Notes under the pieces: model-generated
What the model was told of the DNA's origin: nothing
Database searches by the model: none
Seen by the model: only the letters and a program-made list of their open reading frames with translations
Position numbers and translations under genes: made by a program
Origin: Methanocatella intestini
GTDB lineage: Archaea; Methanobacteriota; Methanobacteria; Methanobacteriales; Methanobacteriaceae
Direction: 5' to 3' (one strand)
Assembly: GCF_002252585.1 (NCBI RefSeq)
Contig: NZ_NQLD01000002.1
DNA length: 64,000 nt
In this document: positions 9,634 through 21,205 of the stretch, one piece after another
Position numbering within the stretch: the stretch's first letter is position 1
Layout of the letters: the number at the start of each line of letters is the position of its first letter

Positions 9634-10485
9634 ATGATTAGTGGAAGTACAAAAATTGTAGGTCTGATAGGTCATCCTGTAGAACATAGTTTCTCTCCAC
9701 CTATGCATAATGCAGCTTTTGGGGAATTGGGGATGGACTACGCTTACATTCCATTTAATGTTTATCCTGAAAACTTAAAATCAGCTATTTTGGGAGCAAA
9801 ATCTCTTAATATAAAAGGATTTAATGTAACTATTCCTCATAAAATCAATGTAATGAAGTATTTGGACAAATTGGATCCGATAGCTGAACTGATTGGTGCG
9901 GTAAATACAATTGATTTTAAAGAAATGAAAGGATACAATACTGATGGAATAGGATGTATTAGAGCCATTGAAGAAGTAACTTCGATTAAAGATAAAAATG
10001 TTGTAGTGGCAGGTGCTGGAGGAGCTTCAAGAGCAATTTCTTTTTATCTGGCTCGTGAAAATCCTCAAAGTATAGCTATTTTAAACAGGAACATGAATAA
10101 AGCAAAATCATTAGCTGAGGATGTTAAAAACTCTAAATTAATGGATAATGTTAATTTTGATTCAACTGATAAAATAGCAGGTTATGTAAGTGACGCAGAT
10201 ATTTTAATAGATACTACTCCTGTAGGAATGAGTCCCCATACAAATGACGAAGCTATTGTTAAAGCAGAGGATATGCATTCTGATTTGGTTGTTAATGATA
10301 TTGTTTACAATCCTAATGAAACTGTACTTCTTAGTGAAGCTATTAAAGCAGGTGCAACTCCTGTTTATGGAATTAAAATGTTATTGTACCAGGGTGCAGA
10401 GAGTTTTGAAATCTGGACAGGAAAGAAGGCACCTGTTGAAGTCATGGAAAAAACACTTAGAAAAACACTTGATTTGAGTAGATAA
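9634..10485 (+). CDS. aroE: Shikimate dehydrogenase (NADP+)
   Basis: AroE reduces 3-dehydroshikimate to shikimate in the chorismate pathway. The 283 residues include the shikimate-binding SPPMHN segment, the catalytic NVTIPHK with Lys70, NTDG with the partner Asp, the nucleotide-binding GAGGASRA loop, and the NRNMNKA segment typical of NADP+ specificity. Length and motif order are normal. A TATA-like ATTTATA lies about 30 bases before the ATG. The next gene starts 1 base after the stop, so the two are likely co-transcribed. The pathway feeds the trp operon at 49.6-56 kb. Confidence 0.95.
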   Translation: MISGSTKIVGLIGHPVEHSFSPPMHNAAFGELGMDYAYIPFNVYPENLKSAILGAKSLNIKGFNVTIPHKINVMKYLDKLDPIAELIGAVNTIDFKEMKGYNTDGIGCIRAIEEVTSIKDKNVVVAGAGGASRAISFYLARENPQSIAILNRNMNKAKSLAEDVKNSKLMDNVNFDSTDKIAGYVSDADILIDTTPVGMSPHTNDEAIVKAEDMHSDLVVNDIVYNPNETVLLSEAIKAGATPVYGIKMLLYQGAESFEIWTGKKAPVEVMEKTLRKTLDLSR

Positions 10486-10486
10486 A

Positions 10487-11170
10487 ATGGATTCTATATT
10501 TAATTTTGCCATTGAAAGGGATGAAGATAAATTTACAGCCTCTAAAAAAGATGTGTTGAAATTTTTAAAAATCATTGGCGTTGATACACGTTTTGTTAGC
10601 TATACTGCTGAAAAAATTTATATTAATAACCTGAGATTTTCCAAATTTTCAAGAAAAAGACAGGCGACATTTAATAAGGAATATCCTGACATTGAAGTAG
10701 TTAGAAACTCTTTATTTCAGAAAATCTGCTCCAAATCTTCTAAAGTCCTTGCTGATGAAATAAAACCGAACAGCACAATTCTGATTCCTGAAAATAATGC
10801 TCTGATTGAAATTATACTGGAGCCATATACCCGCAAATACGGTGTAAAACTGGTTTACGGCGGAAATCATGATTTAACTGTTAATCCGATTATTTTAGAC
10901 AGTAAAGTAAACTCCATATTTTCAGATATTTTCAAAGGAAAAGGATTGACATTCAATAAAAAAGATAATGAGATTTATCCTTTAATTAATGTGCCTTTAG
11001 ATTGGATTAATTCATTTTTGGAAATGGATGGTAAAAAAATAATCGAAACTGAGGATTATGATGATTTGTCTACATCATTTATGGAATTTTTAGAAGATGT
11101 AGCTCCTCAGTATCGTGAAAATGTTTTAAAAGCTTATGAGTATATTGAAAAAGAATTAGAAGTTAAATAA
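10487..11170 (+). CDS. Conserved-looking hypothetical protein downstream of aroE
   Basis: I do not recognise this 227-residue soluble protein. It has no signal peptide or membrane segment. The N-terminal half is basic, with a KFSRKRQATF segment. The middle contains a hydrophobic strand TILIPENNALIEIIL followed by K-Y-G-V-K-L-V-Y-G-G-N-H-D, which looks like a beta-alpha-beta unit. The C-terminus is acidic (EDYDD, MEFLEDVAP). It starts 1 base after aroE, so translation is probably coupled. Its last 15 bases overlap the convergent rfcL. Codon use looks like the neighbours. No function is assigned. Confidence 0.75.
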   Translation: MDSIFNFAIERDEDKFTASKKDVLKFLKIIGVDTRFVSYTAEKIYINNLRFSKFSRKRQATFNKEYPDIEVVRNSLFQKICSKSSKVLADEIKPNSTILIPENNALIEIILEPYTRKYGVKLVYGGNHDLTVNPIILDSKVNSIFSDIFKGKGLTFNKKDNEIYPLINVPLDWINSFLEMDGKKIIETEDYDDLSTSFMEFLEDVAPQYRENVLKAYEYIEKELEVK

Positions 11171-12610
11171 GGAAACTTGTTTGTCTGTTTTCTTTTTAGG
11201 TTTTTCTTTAACTTCTTTTTTTATTTCTTCAGCAGGTTCTTTTTCAACTTCTTTTTCAGGTTCTTTTTTTATTTCTTCGGAAGATTCCTTTTGAGGGGGA
11301 ATTGTGGATAGTAATCCGTCTTTGATTTCCTGAGCTCTCGCATCTCTTTGTTCAACTCTTTTTTGAGCTTTTTGCTTTTCCATTTTTTCAATAACTTTTT
11401 TAGGTATTTTTCTGGTTCTGAAACGTTTTATTTCATCTTCTTCAAAACCTAAAAAGTCAGATATTTCCCAGGCAAGCTCATTGTCTTCAAACATAATTTC
11501 AAGGTATGGAAACATTGAAATAGCTACACTATGTGAAATATGCATTTTTTGAGACATTTTTTCAGCTATTCTGTCTCTTAAATTTCTTTTTCCTCTGTTA
11601 CGTCCCATTAATGTAAATACAGTAGGAGAGGTAATCCTTGTAAACTTTTTATAAGTTTCATCTTTTGCATCACTGACTCCAACTCCCATGAAATCAGTTG
11701 CATATTTCCAATAACCGTAATATCTGCTGCTTCTTGCTCTTCCAAAGTATAAATCAGCTTTTGCAATGTTTTCATATGCCTTTTTGATTTCTTTTTTCTT
11801 TGTGTATTCACGAGGAATATTTTCTGCAATGTATTCCATTACAAGTGTAGGGTCTTCTTCAACTATTAATGCCTTTTTAACATGATTCGGATTTTTACTT
11901 TTTAAAACAGCAGTAACTCCGTTGATTATTGTTGATCTGTCATCTTTTGTAGTTATATTTTCAACATCACTTAATTCAAGAATTTCATTTTTACTTGCCA
12001 GTGCCTGAAATGTGTTTATTGCTGAGCGCATATCTCCGTTGGATTTTTTAGCTAATTCCTTAAGTGCTGCAGGATTTGCTTTGATTCCTTCATTAGCAGC
12101 TATCTGTTTAAGCAATTTGTTAATACTTGGGCTTCTGACTTTGCTCATTTTTAAAACATCACATTTTGTTTTAAGTGATGCAATACGTTTTGAATAAAAG
12201 TCGTTAGCTATTAAAATCATTGGATGTTTTGCTTTTTTAATAATGTCTCCAATAGCTCTTACTCCTCCGCGGTCATTGGTTCCATGAATTCCGTCTACTT
12301 CATCAAGGATAAGCAATTTGTATTCATCACCAAATAATGATCTGCTGGAAGATGATTCTCCAATGGTACGTTTAATAACATCCTGGGAACGTTTGTCACT
12401 TGCATTTAGTTCTATGTATTCTGAGAATTCTCTGGCTATTGCCTGAGCAAGTGTTGTTTTTCCAATTCCTGGAGGACCAACCAGAAGCAACGGCTTTTGA
12501 GGATTTCCCGCTTTCCAGTTATCCACCCATTTTTGGATTAATGCTTTTTCTTTGTTATTGCCAACCACTTCATCTAGTGTTTTTGGTCGGTATTTGTCTG
12601 TCCATAACAT
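11156..12610 (-). CDS. rfcL: Replication factor C large subunit
   Basis: This is the clamp-loader subunit that helps place PCNA on DNA. The 484-residue AAA+ protein has Walker A GPPGIGKT (45-52), Walker B LILDEVDG and the sensor region. A long Lys/Glu-rich linker lies near the C-terminus. The protein ends in QVSLFNF, which fits a PCNA-interacting PIP box (Q-x-x-L-x-x-F). Large subunits normally lack the SRC arginine-finger motif, and none is seen here. It lies 9 bases downstream of rfcS in one operon. Its 3' end overlaps the convergent gene at 10487. Confidence 0.95.
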   Translation of the reverse strand: MLWTDKYRPKTLDEVVGNNKEKALIQKWVDNWKAGNPQKPLLLVGPPGIGKTTLAQAIAREFSEYIELNASDKRSQDVIKRTIGESSSSRSLFGDEYKLLILDEVDGIHGTNDRGGVRAIGDIIKKAKHPMILIANDFYSKRIASLKTKCDVLKMSKVRSPSINKLLKQIAANEGIKANPAALKELAKKSNGDMRSAINTFQALASKNEILELSDVENITTKDDRSTIINGVTAVLKSKNPNHVKKALIVEEDPTLVMEYIAENIPREYTKKKEIKKAYENIAKADLYFGRARSSRYYGYWKYATDFMGVGVSDAKDETYKKFTRITSPTVFTLMGRNRGKRNLRDRIAEKMSQKMHISHSVAISMFPYLEIMFEDNELAWEISDFLGFEEDEIKRFRTRKIPKKVIEKMEKQKAQKRVEQRDARAQEIKDGLLSTIPPQKESSEEIKKEPEKEVEKEPAEEIKKEVKEKPKKKTDKQVSLFNF

Positions 12611-12619
12611 TTCTATACC

Positions 12620-13567
12620 TTATAAGAATTGGGTTAAAAGAGCTTCTAGTTGGATTCTTGGATTTGCTCCTTCCCTTATTCTAAAATCACAATCAGCTAT
12701 TGCTTCAATTAAATCAATATAAATGTCTGCTTCCATTTTTCCTTCAAATACTCTTTTGGAAACATCCTGGTAGATTTGACTAACCATGTCTTCTCCGCTT
12801 GTTCCCTGTAAAACCATGGTTTCTCTTAAAAGGTTACGTGCACCCATAAAATCTCCAGATAATGCTTTTGTTATGAGATTATGAACATCCTGAGGTTTTG
12901 CTTTTGAAACAACTTCGTAAACTGCATCTTCATCAACATGTTTTCCTTCAGAAGCAGCTGCCTGAAGTACATTAACTGCTTTACGCATATCTCCTTCTGC
13001 AAAGTATTCAATAGCTTCAATTCCTCTGTCAGTGTATTCAAATCCTTCTGATGTGCAAATGTATTTTAATCTGTTTGCGATTTCTTCTCCTTTAATAGGT
13101 CCAAATCTGAATATTGCACATCTTGACTGAATAGGGTCAATAATTTTAGAGGAGTAATTACAGGAAAGTATAAATGAAGCAGTTTTAGTATACATTTCCA
13201 TTTCACGACGAAGAGCATGCTGTGCATCTTTAGTCATGTTGTCTACTTCATCTAAAAATATTATTCTAAATGGGGCTCCAACAGGTTTCAGTCTGCAGAA
13301 ATTTTTAATGTCGTTTCTTACAGTATCGATTCCCCTCGCATCTGATGCATTTAATTCTAAAAAGTTTTGTCTCCAGTACTCTCCAAGAATAGCTTTTACA
13401 AGAGCTATTGCAGTAGTTGTTTTTCCAACACCTGCAGGTCCTGTAAACATTAGATTAGGCATGCTTTCTTCCCCTACATATTTTTGGAGTCTGTTTACAA
13501 TCTGTTTTTGCCCTATAATATCATCTAATTTTTGTGGTCTATATTTTTCTACCCAAGGTCCGCTCAT
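12620..13567 (-). CDS. rfcS: Replication factor C small subunit
   Basis: Four copies of this AAA+ ATPase normally join one RfcL to form the archaeal clamp loader. The 315 residues show the RFC box at the N-terminus (EKYRPQKLDDIIGQ), Walker A GPAGVGKT (43-50), Walker B FLDEVD, and the SRC arginine-finger motif in Q-S-R-C-A-I-F-R-F. Length is typical. It is the first gene of the rfcS-rfcL operon and is transcribed divergently from the membrane-anchored protein gene at 13677. Confidence 0.96.
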   Translation of the reverse strand: MSGPWVEKYRPQKLDDIIGQKQIVNRLQKYVGEESMPNLMFTGPAGVGKTTTAIALVKAILGEYWRQNFLELNASDARGIDTVRNDIKNFCRLKPVGAPFRIIFLDEVDNMTKDAQHALRREMEMYTKTASFILSCNYSSKIIDPIQSRCAIFRFGPIKGEEIANRLKYICTSEGFEYTDRGIEAIEYFAEGDMRKAVNVLQAAASEGKHVDEDAVYEVVSKAKPQDVHNLITKALSGDFMGARNLLRETMVLQGTSGEDMVSQIYQDVSKRVFEGKMEADIYIDLIEAIADCDFRIREGANPRIQLEALLTQFL

Positions 13568-13676
13568 TCAATCACCGTAATTTATATGCTAATAATTTAT
13601 GTATTTTTTATTAAATTAAGATTTTGGTACTGCCTAATTTAATACTTATAAAATTTATATATTAAGGTGTGATGAT

Positions 13677-14051
13677 ATGGATAATAAATATGTGGTAATT
13701 ATAATTCTGGTTGTTGCATTAGTTGCAGTTGTTGCAGGGTGTCTTTATTTTGTTTCAATACCTGCTACAGATAATAATCATGTAAATGAAACAAATATAA
13801 CTAATAATGCTACTAATAGTTCTCAGGAAGATGCTCCGGTTTCAACTTCTTCAGATAATTCTGACAAATCTTCTGACTCACAAAAGGAATATGATGACTG
13901 GCAGGAAGATTATGAAACCGGGGAGTATGATGAAAACGGAAATCCGATTTATAGAAGTGTATTTTCAACTTCAGGTGGTCAGTATAATCCTGGAGTATAT
14001 GAGTCATACTGGTCTTCAAGCGGCCCAATTTCTGAAGAAAGAATAGGTTAA
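13677..14051 (+). CDS. Membrane-anchored, Asn/Ser/Asp-rich small protein
   Basis: This 124-residue protein has a single hydrophobic N-terminal segment (residues 6-28). An acidic, Asn/Thr/Ser-rich tail follows with several N-x-S/T sites (NETNITNNATNSS), then DYETGEYDENGNP and a Gly/Ser/Tyr-rich end. It is probably anchored in the cytoplasmic membrane with the tail outside. The A-G-C at residues 20-22 resembles a lipobox, but lipid attachment is not established for this group. A GTGATG site precedes the ATG. I do not know its function. htpX follows 55 bases later on the same strand. Confidence 0.7.
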   Translation: MDNKYVVIIILVVALVAVVAGCLYFVSIPATDNNHVNETNITNNATNSSQEDAPVSTSSDNSDKSSDSQKEYDDWQEDYETGEYDENGNPIYRSVFSTSGGQYNPGVYESYWSSSGPISEERIG

Positions 14052-14106
14052 TAAATAGGTAGTTATAAAGTATATAAAAAATTTATAAAATTATGAGGTA
14101 TATTAA

Positions 14107-15066
14107 ATGAAAGGTACATGGAAACTTAAAGCAAGAATGGTACTTACTATGATTATATTGTTTACTATTGTGTATTTCCTTGTTGTATTGGCTGGCAGCT
14201 ATTTGGGAATTGGCGGACCATCATTTTACTTAATTATGAGTCTTTGTATTGTAGCTGCACAGTACTGGTTTGGTCCTACATTAGTTAAACATTCAATGAA
14301 TGTAAGACCATTATCTGAAAGTGAAGCTCCAAATATTCATCAGATGGTTGAAGAGCTTGCACGTGAAGCAGGAGTTCCAAAACCGCAGGTTGAACTTTCT
14401 GAAATAAATGTTCCAAATGCGTTTGCGTATGGGAGATCTAAAAGAAGCGGACATATAGCTATTACTCGTCCAATTTTAGGTTTGCTTGATAGAAATGAGT
14501 TGAAAGCAGTTTTAGGTCATGAAATGGGCCATATTAAACATAATGATATGATTGTTACAGCTATTGTAAGCTTAGTTCCAATGATTTGTTATTATATTGC
14601 ATTATCATTTATGTTTTCACGCAGTAATGAAAATAATGCAGGTATTATCATCGGAATATTAGGTTATGTATTCTATCTTATAGGACAGCTCCTTGTACTA
14701 TTTATATCAAGAACAAGAGAATATTATGCAGATGAAGCTAGTGTGGAATATGGAAACCGTCCTGCAGATTTGGTTTCAGCCCTTTATAAATTATCTTATG
14801 GGGCTGCAAGATGTGATGACGAAACAATTAAAGATGTAAATACTGTTCGTGCATTTTTTGTTAATGATGTAGATAATGCTAAAAGAGATTTAAATGACTT
14901 CAGACAAATAGATTTTGATGGTGACGGATCCATTTCTGAAGAAGAGTTAAAAGAACTCAGTCAAAGAAATGTTGATGTTTCCACATCCAATAAAATTATG
15001 GAATTATTCTCAACACATCCGGATTCATTAAAAAGAGTAAAAAGACTTTCTGAGTTAGAAAATTAG
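14107..15066 (+). CDS. htpX: HtpX-like membrane zinc metalloprotease with an EF-hand insert
   Basis: This M48-family protease degrades misfolded membrane proteins, with its active site on the cytoplasmic side. The 319 residues have two N-terminal membrane segments, the zinc motif HEMGH (138-142), two further membrane segments, and the third ligand Glu205 in R-E-Y-Y-A-D-E. Near the C-terminus is a 12-residue loop DFDGDGSISEEE (269-280) that matches the EF-hand consensus at positions 1, 3, 5, 6, 8 and 12. This is unusual for HtpX and suggests calcium binding. The family STHPDSLKRVKRL end follows. trmI follows directly. Confidence 0.92.
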   Translation: MKGTWKLKARMVLTMIILFTIVYFLVVLAGSYLGIGGPSFYLIMSLCIVAAQYWFGPTLVKHSMNVRPLSESEAPNIHQMVEELAREAGVPKPQVELSEINVPNAFAYGRSKRSGHIAITRPILGLLDRNELKAVLGHEMGHIKHNDMIVTAIVSLVPMICYYIALSFMFSRSNENNAGIIIGILGYVFYLIGQLLVLFISRTREYYADEASVEYGNRPADLVSALYKLSYGAARCDDETIKDVNTVRAFFVNDVDNAKRDLNDFRQIDFDGDGSISEEELKELSQRNVDVSTSNKIMELFSTHPDSLKRVKRLSELEN

Positions 15067-15075
15067 GTGATTGAT

Positions 15076-15807
15076 TTGAAAATGATTTTAGATGAACGTG
15101 GTAAGAAATATCTTCTTAAAGAAGACTGTGAATTTCAAAGTGATTTAGGTATTGTTACTAAAGAGCAGATAGCTAATTGTGAAGTAGGTGATGAGCTTAA
15201 AAGTCACTTAGACCACACATTTAAAATTGTTAAACCTACTGTTAATGATTTCATTGATTTGATGGATAGACGTTGTTCCATTTTGGTTAAAAAAGATATT
15301 GGAACAGTGCTGGCTTACACAGGTTTAGGTTCAGGAGACAGAGTTGTTGATTCTGGAACTGGTGCGGGAGCTATTGCACTTAACTTTGGAAATGTTGTTG
15401 GAGACACAGGCAAGGTTTATACTTATGAAATAAGGGAAGATTTTGCCAATGTTGCTCAAAAAAACATTGAAACATTTGGAATTACAAATATTGAAGTTAA
15501 AAACAAGGATATTAAGGAAGGCATTGATGAAAAAGATATTGATTTGGTCTTTTTAGATTTGCCAAAGCCTTTTGAAATATTTGAAGAGGTTTATGAATCT
15601 TTGAAAGTCGGCGGATGGTTAGCAGTTTATGCACCATATATTGATCAGGCAGAAATAGCTTATAGGGTAGCTAAAAAACTTAATTTTTATAATATTGAAA
15701 TATTGGAAACATTAGAAAGAGGTCTGGAAGTTAGACCTCAGGGAGTCAGACCAAAAACTCGTATGGTTGGCCATACTGGATACTTGGTCTTTGCCCGTAA
15801 ATTATAA
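15076..15807 (+). CDS. trmI: tRNA (adenine-N1)-methyltransferase TrmI
   Basis: Archaeal TrmI makes m1A at tRNA positions 57/58 using S-adenosylmethionine. The protein of about 243 residues has an N-terminal beta domain and a Rossmann fold. The SAM loop is DSGTGAGAIAL, the E-I-R acidic residue follows strand 2, and LDLPKP is the catalytic-site motif. Start choice: a GTG at 15067 lies inside the GGTGAT ribosome binding site (15066-15071) and is rejected. TTG at 15076, 4 bases after that site, matches the spacing seen in arsA; ATG at 15082 is the alternative. It is translated directly after htpX. A 10-bp hairpin terminator follows. Confidence 0.88.
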   Translation: MKMILDERGKKYLLKEDCEFQSDLGIVTKEQIANCEVGDELKSHLDHTFKIVKPTVNDFIDLMDRRCSILVKKDIGTVLAYTGLGSGDRVVDSGTGAGAIALNFGNVVGDTGKVYTYEIREDFANVAQKNIETFGITNIEVKNKDIKEGIDEKDIDLVFLDLPKPFEIFEEVYESLKVGGWLAVYAPYIDQAEIAYRVAKKLNFYNIEILETLERGLEVRPQGVRPKTRMVGHTGYLVFARKL

Positions 15808-15810
15808 AAA

Positions 15811-15838
15811 AATTAAAGAGCATTTAAACTCTTTAATT
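15811..15838. terminator. Bidirectional hairpin between trmI and adhesin gene
   Basis: AATTAAAGAG (15811-15820) and CTCTTTAATT (15829-15838) form a perfect 10-bp stem with an 8-nt loop, flanked by A- and T-rich runs. It sits between two convergent genes. It also covers the restored TAA (15837-15839) of the adhesin gene. Confidence 0.75.
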
Positions 15839-15874
15839 AATCTTTTTCTAAAACAGTAATATTGTATCCCATAG

Positions 15875-17881
15875 CTAACCGTTGAATGGGTCATATGCTG
15901 TTAAAATATATTCTCCAGGGATTAACCTGATATTTAATGTTGCAATTCCAGATTCATTAGTTAATTTTTTGTAAAATACTCCATGAATATTGAATGTTAT
16001 ATTTGTATTGGTTACAGGGTTTCCTTTTTCATCTAAAAGGGTTGCATAAAATTGCGTGTCATTTAAATAAGTTTTTACAATACTTTTAGCTACTATAGTT
16101 GGTAAAACATTAACGTTGTATCCTATATCCAATCCTGTTAATGGATCGATGCAGGTTAAAATATATGTATTCGGTCTTAAGTTAATATTTAATTTAGCTA
16201 TTCCATTTTTATCAGTCTGTTTAGTGTAGAACACTCCATTAATGTTAAATGTCACATTGGTATTAGCTAGTGGGCTGCCATCTCCTTTTAGGAATGTGGC
16301 ATAGAATTGAGTTCCGTTTCTATACATTTTAACAATATTTTTTCCATTAATTGTTGAAAGTACAGTAATATTGTTGGTTATAACATTTCCGAGAGTGTAG
16401 GTTTTTATTGTGTAATTTCCTGGTCTGAGATTAATGGACATTGAAGCGATTCCGTTTTTATCACTGGTTTTAGTGTAATTTTTTCCATTGATTTCAAATA
16501 TCACTTTTGAATTAGCTAATGTTTTAACAGCAAATTGGGAGTCATTTTTATAATATTTTACAAGATTGCTGCTTTCTATTTTGAAGATATCCAATGTGAA
16601 TTTTTGATTTCCGATACTTGCAGTTATATTGTCTCTATTTTTAGTATCAAAACTTAATTTAGCTATTCCATTTTTCAAATCAATGCTTTGAGTGTAGTTT
16701 AAACTTTCAAAAAGAACTTCTCCGTTTATATTCATATTTTTGGAAGTTGTTGTTTTGGTAAGGTTATTATAGAGATTATTTAAACTTACAGTTATGTTTC
16801 CTTTTGAATTTTGAACAAGTGTAGATGGATTGGATGTAATTGTAGCTACTGCCCAGTTACTTAAATTCATTCCAGTTACATTATTTGTTCCCCACCAGTT
16901 GTAGGAAGCATCAATATTTATTCCTTTAACTGTTGAGTTTAAAATATTGTTGTAATTTAGGATTATGTCTCCTTTTTGGTTTTGATTTTTAATGTCATTG
17001 TTTTTAAATACTGAATATGTTATTGTTGTTATTTCCGGAGTTAATTCATTTTGAATATTTATTATAGCTCCTCCGGAATATGCAATGTTGTTTATAAATT
17101 TACAGTTTTCAACAGTTAATGTTGTATAAAAATTGTAAATAGCTCCTCCTTCGTTAGCTCCGTTGTTATCTTCAAATATGGAATTGGTAATTGTTGCAGG
17201 TCCCCAGTTTTTAATAGCTCCTCCTAACTCTCCATGTTTTCCGCAGCTGTTTTTTTGAAAGATTGATGAATCTATTGTTAAAAATCCGTGGTGATTGTAT
17301 ATTGCTCCGCCACGTGTGGCCTGATTGTTGATGAATGTGGAATTGGTAATTGTTACTTTTCCTGCTTCATTGTGTAGGAATCCTCCCTGGCTTTCTGCAA
17401 TGTTATTTTTAAATACTGAATTTTCTACATTTAAAGTTCCAAGATTATTAAATACAACCCCTCCATACCCATTTACTTCACAATTTGAAAATGTGGAGTT
17501 TTTTATAGTGGTTTGTCCGTTATTGTAGATTATGCTTCCACCATCTCCTTTTCCATTTATGAAATTTATTCCAATCAATGTTAATTTTGCATTTTTGTTA
17601 ACAGTAAACACTTTATTGTAATTTGCATTGATTGTTACATTTTCACTGTTTTTTGAGGATATGGTTAAATCATGGTTAATGTTAATGTTATTTTCATTAT
17701 AGTTTCCAGTTTCTATGTAAATATTGTCTCCGCTTTGGGAATTGCTTACAGCTTCACTAACTGTTGTGTAATCGCTTCCATTGCCTCCAACGTCAATATC
17801 TGTTGCACTGGCTGAAGCGATTGTTAGCACAAATAGGAAAACTAGTAAAACTGATATAGCTATTTTATATTGTTTATTCAA
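15875..17881 (-). CDS. Adhesin-like protein: beta-helix plus Ig-like modules
   Basis: This is an exported surface protein of 668 residues as read. It has a signal peptide (MNKQYKIAIS..., hydrophobic to about residue 26, cleavage near A-S-A). A parallel beta-helix region (about 30-330) carries repeats such as G-G-A-I-Y-N, T-I-x-N-S and FxNN. Two to three Ig-like modules follow, with FNINGVFYTK and G-x-A-x-L-x-I-x-L-R-P cores. The frame stops after AYDPFNG, in the middle of the last module. Adding one T near 15877 continues it as LAMGYNITVLEKD to a TAA at 15837-15839, giving a 681-residue protein. The true gene is thus probably 15837-17881. Such proteins are thought to mediate contact with host or bacterial partners; no anchor motif is visible. 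Confidence 0.85.
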   Translation of the reverse strand: MNKQYKIAISVLLVFLFVLTIASASATDIDVGGNGSDYTTVSEAVSNSQSGDNIYIETGNYNENNININHDLTISSKNSENVTINANYNKVFTVNKNAKLTLIGINFINGKGDGGSIIYNNGQTTIKNSTFSNCEVNGYGGVVFNNLGTLNVENSVFKNNIAESQGGFLHNEAGKVTITNSTFINNQATRGGAIYNHHGFLTIDSSIFQKNSCGKHGELGGAIKNWGPATITNSIFEDNNGANEGGAIYNFYTTLTVENCKFINNIAYSGGAIINIQNELTPEITTITYSVFKNNDIKNQNQKGDIILNYNNILNSTVKGINIDASYNWWGTNNVTGMNLSNWAVATITSNPSTLVQNSKGNITVSLNNLYNNLTKTTTSKNMNINGEVLFESLNYTQSIDLKNGIAKLSFDTKNRDNITASIGNQKFTLDIFKIESSNLVKYYKNDSQFAVKTLANSKVIFEINGKNYTKTSDKNGIASMSINLRPGNYTIKTYTLGNVITNNITVLSTINGKNIVKMYRNGTQFYATFLKGDGSPLANTNVTFNINGVFYTKQTDKNGIAKLNINLRPNTYILTCIDPLTGLDIGYNVNVLPTIVAKSIVKTYLNDTQFYATLLDEKGNPVTNTNITFNIHGVFYKKLTNESGIATLNIRLIPGEYILTAYDPFNG

Positions 17882-17978
17882 TTTTCATATCTTCTATTAA
17901 AAATTTTAAAATAATCATTATTATTTAATAGAAGTTTTGGTGATGATTGTATTTTAAATTTATCAAAAAGTTATTAAA

Positions 17979-18269
17979 TTAAAGTGGAAATGTCAGCGGT
18001 ATATTGAAAGGTTCTATATGAAGAATCATATAGGGTCCGTTTTCATAAAGCAGTACACAAAGTAGTATGAAACATATTAGGCTTAGAATTATTCCTGAAT
18101 TTTCATGGTGTTTAATGCACAAAATAAGATAAATAGCTACTAAAAGCATTAAAATTATCTCTATAAAGTGTGAAATAGGAAATGTCATCCAGTCTATATG
18201 TGAAATCATTGTGATGATACTTACAACAATTAATAAAATAACTATTTTATTATAGTTTTGGAAGTTCAT
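17979..18269 (-). CDS. Small membrane protein with three to four helices
   Basis: This 96-residue hydrophobic protein has segments near 9-27, 34-52 and 58-77 and a shorter one at the C-terminus. The loops are short, with a C-I-K-H-H-E-N motif between helices 2 and 3. I do not recognise the family. It has its own AT-rich upstream region with ATATATATA, and lies between the adhesin gene and leuS on the minus strand. Confidence 0.6.
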   Translation of the reverse strand: MNFQNYNKIVILLIVVSIITMISHIDWMTFPISHFIEIILMLLVAIYLILCIKHHENSGIILSLICFILLCVLLYENGPYMILHIEPFNIPLTFPL

Positions 18270-18349
18270 AATTGTTATTATATAAGTATATATATATAAT
18301 TTTGTTTAATGTATTTAAAAAATAAGTGAATGAATAAGGTTTTTAACCC

Positions 18350-21204
<2,855 letters not shown>

Positions 21205-21205
<1 letters not shown>

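Noticed and set aside
10244..10477. Alternate-frame reading in aroE
   Set aside because: Its composition is low-complexity Leu/Lys and it lies wholly inside aroE. The frames at 11608-11829 and 12400-12684 were rejected on the same grounds in the RFC genes.
13677..14051. Bacterial-type lipoprotein
   Set aside because: The A-G-C near the membrane segment is weak evidence, and there is no charged n-region/lipobox pattern, so it was called membrane-anchored only.
15067..15075. GTG start codon for trmI
   Set aside because: The GTG is part of the GGTGAT ribosome binding site. The same holds for GTG at 37581, 40726 and 49598; starts were moved to the next suitable codon.
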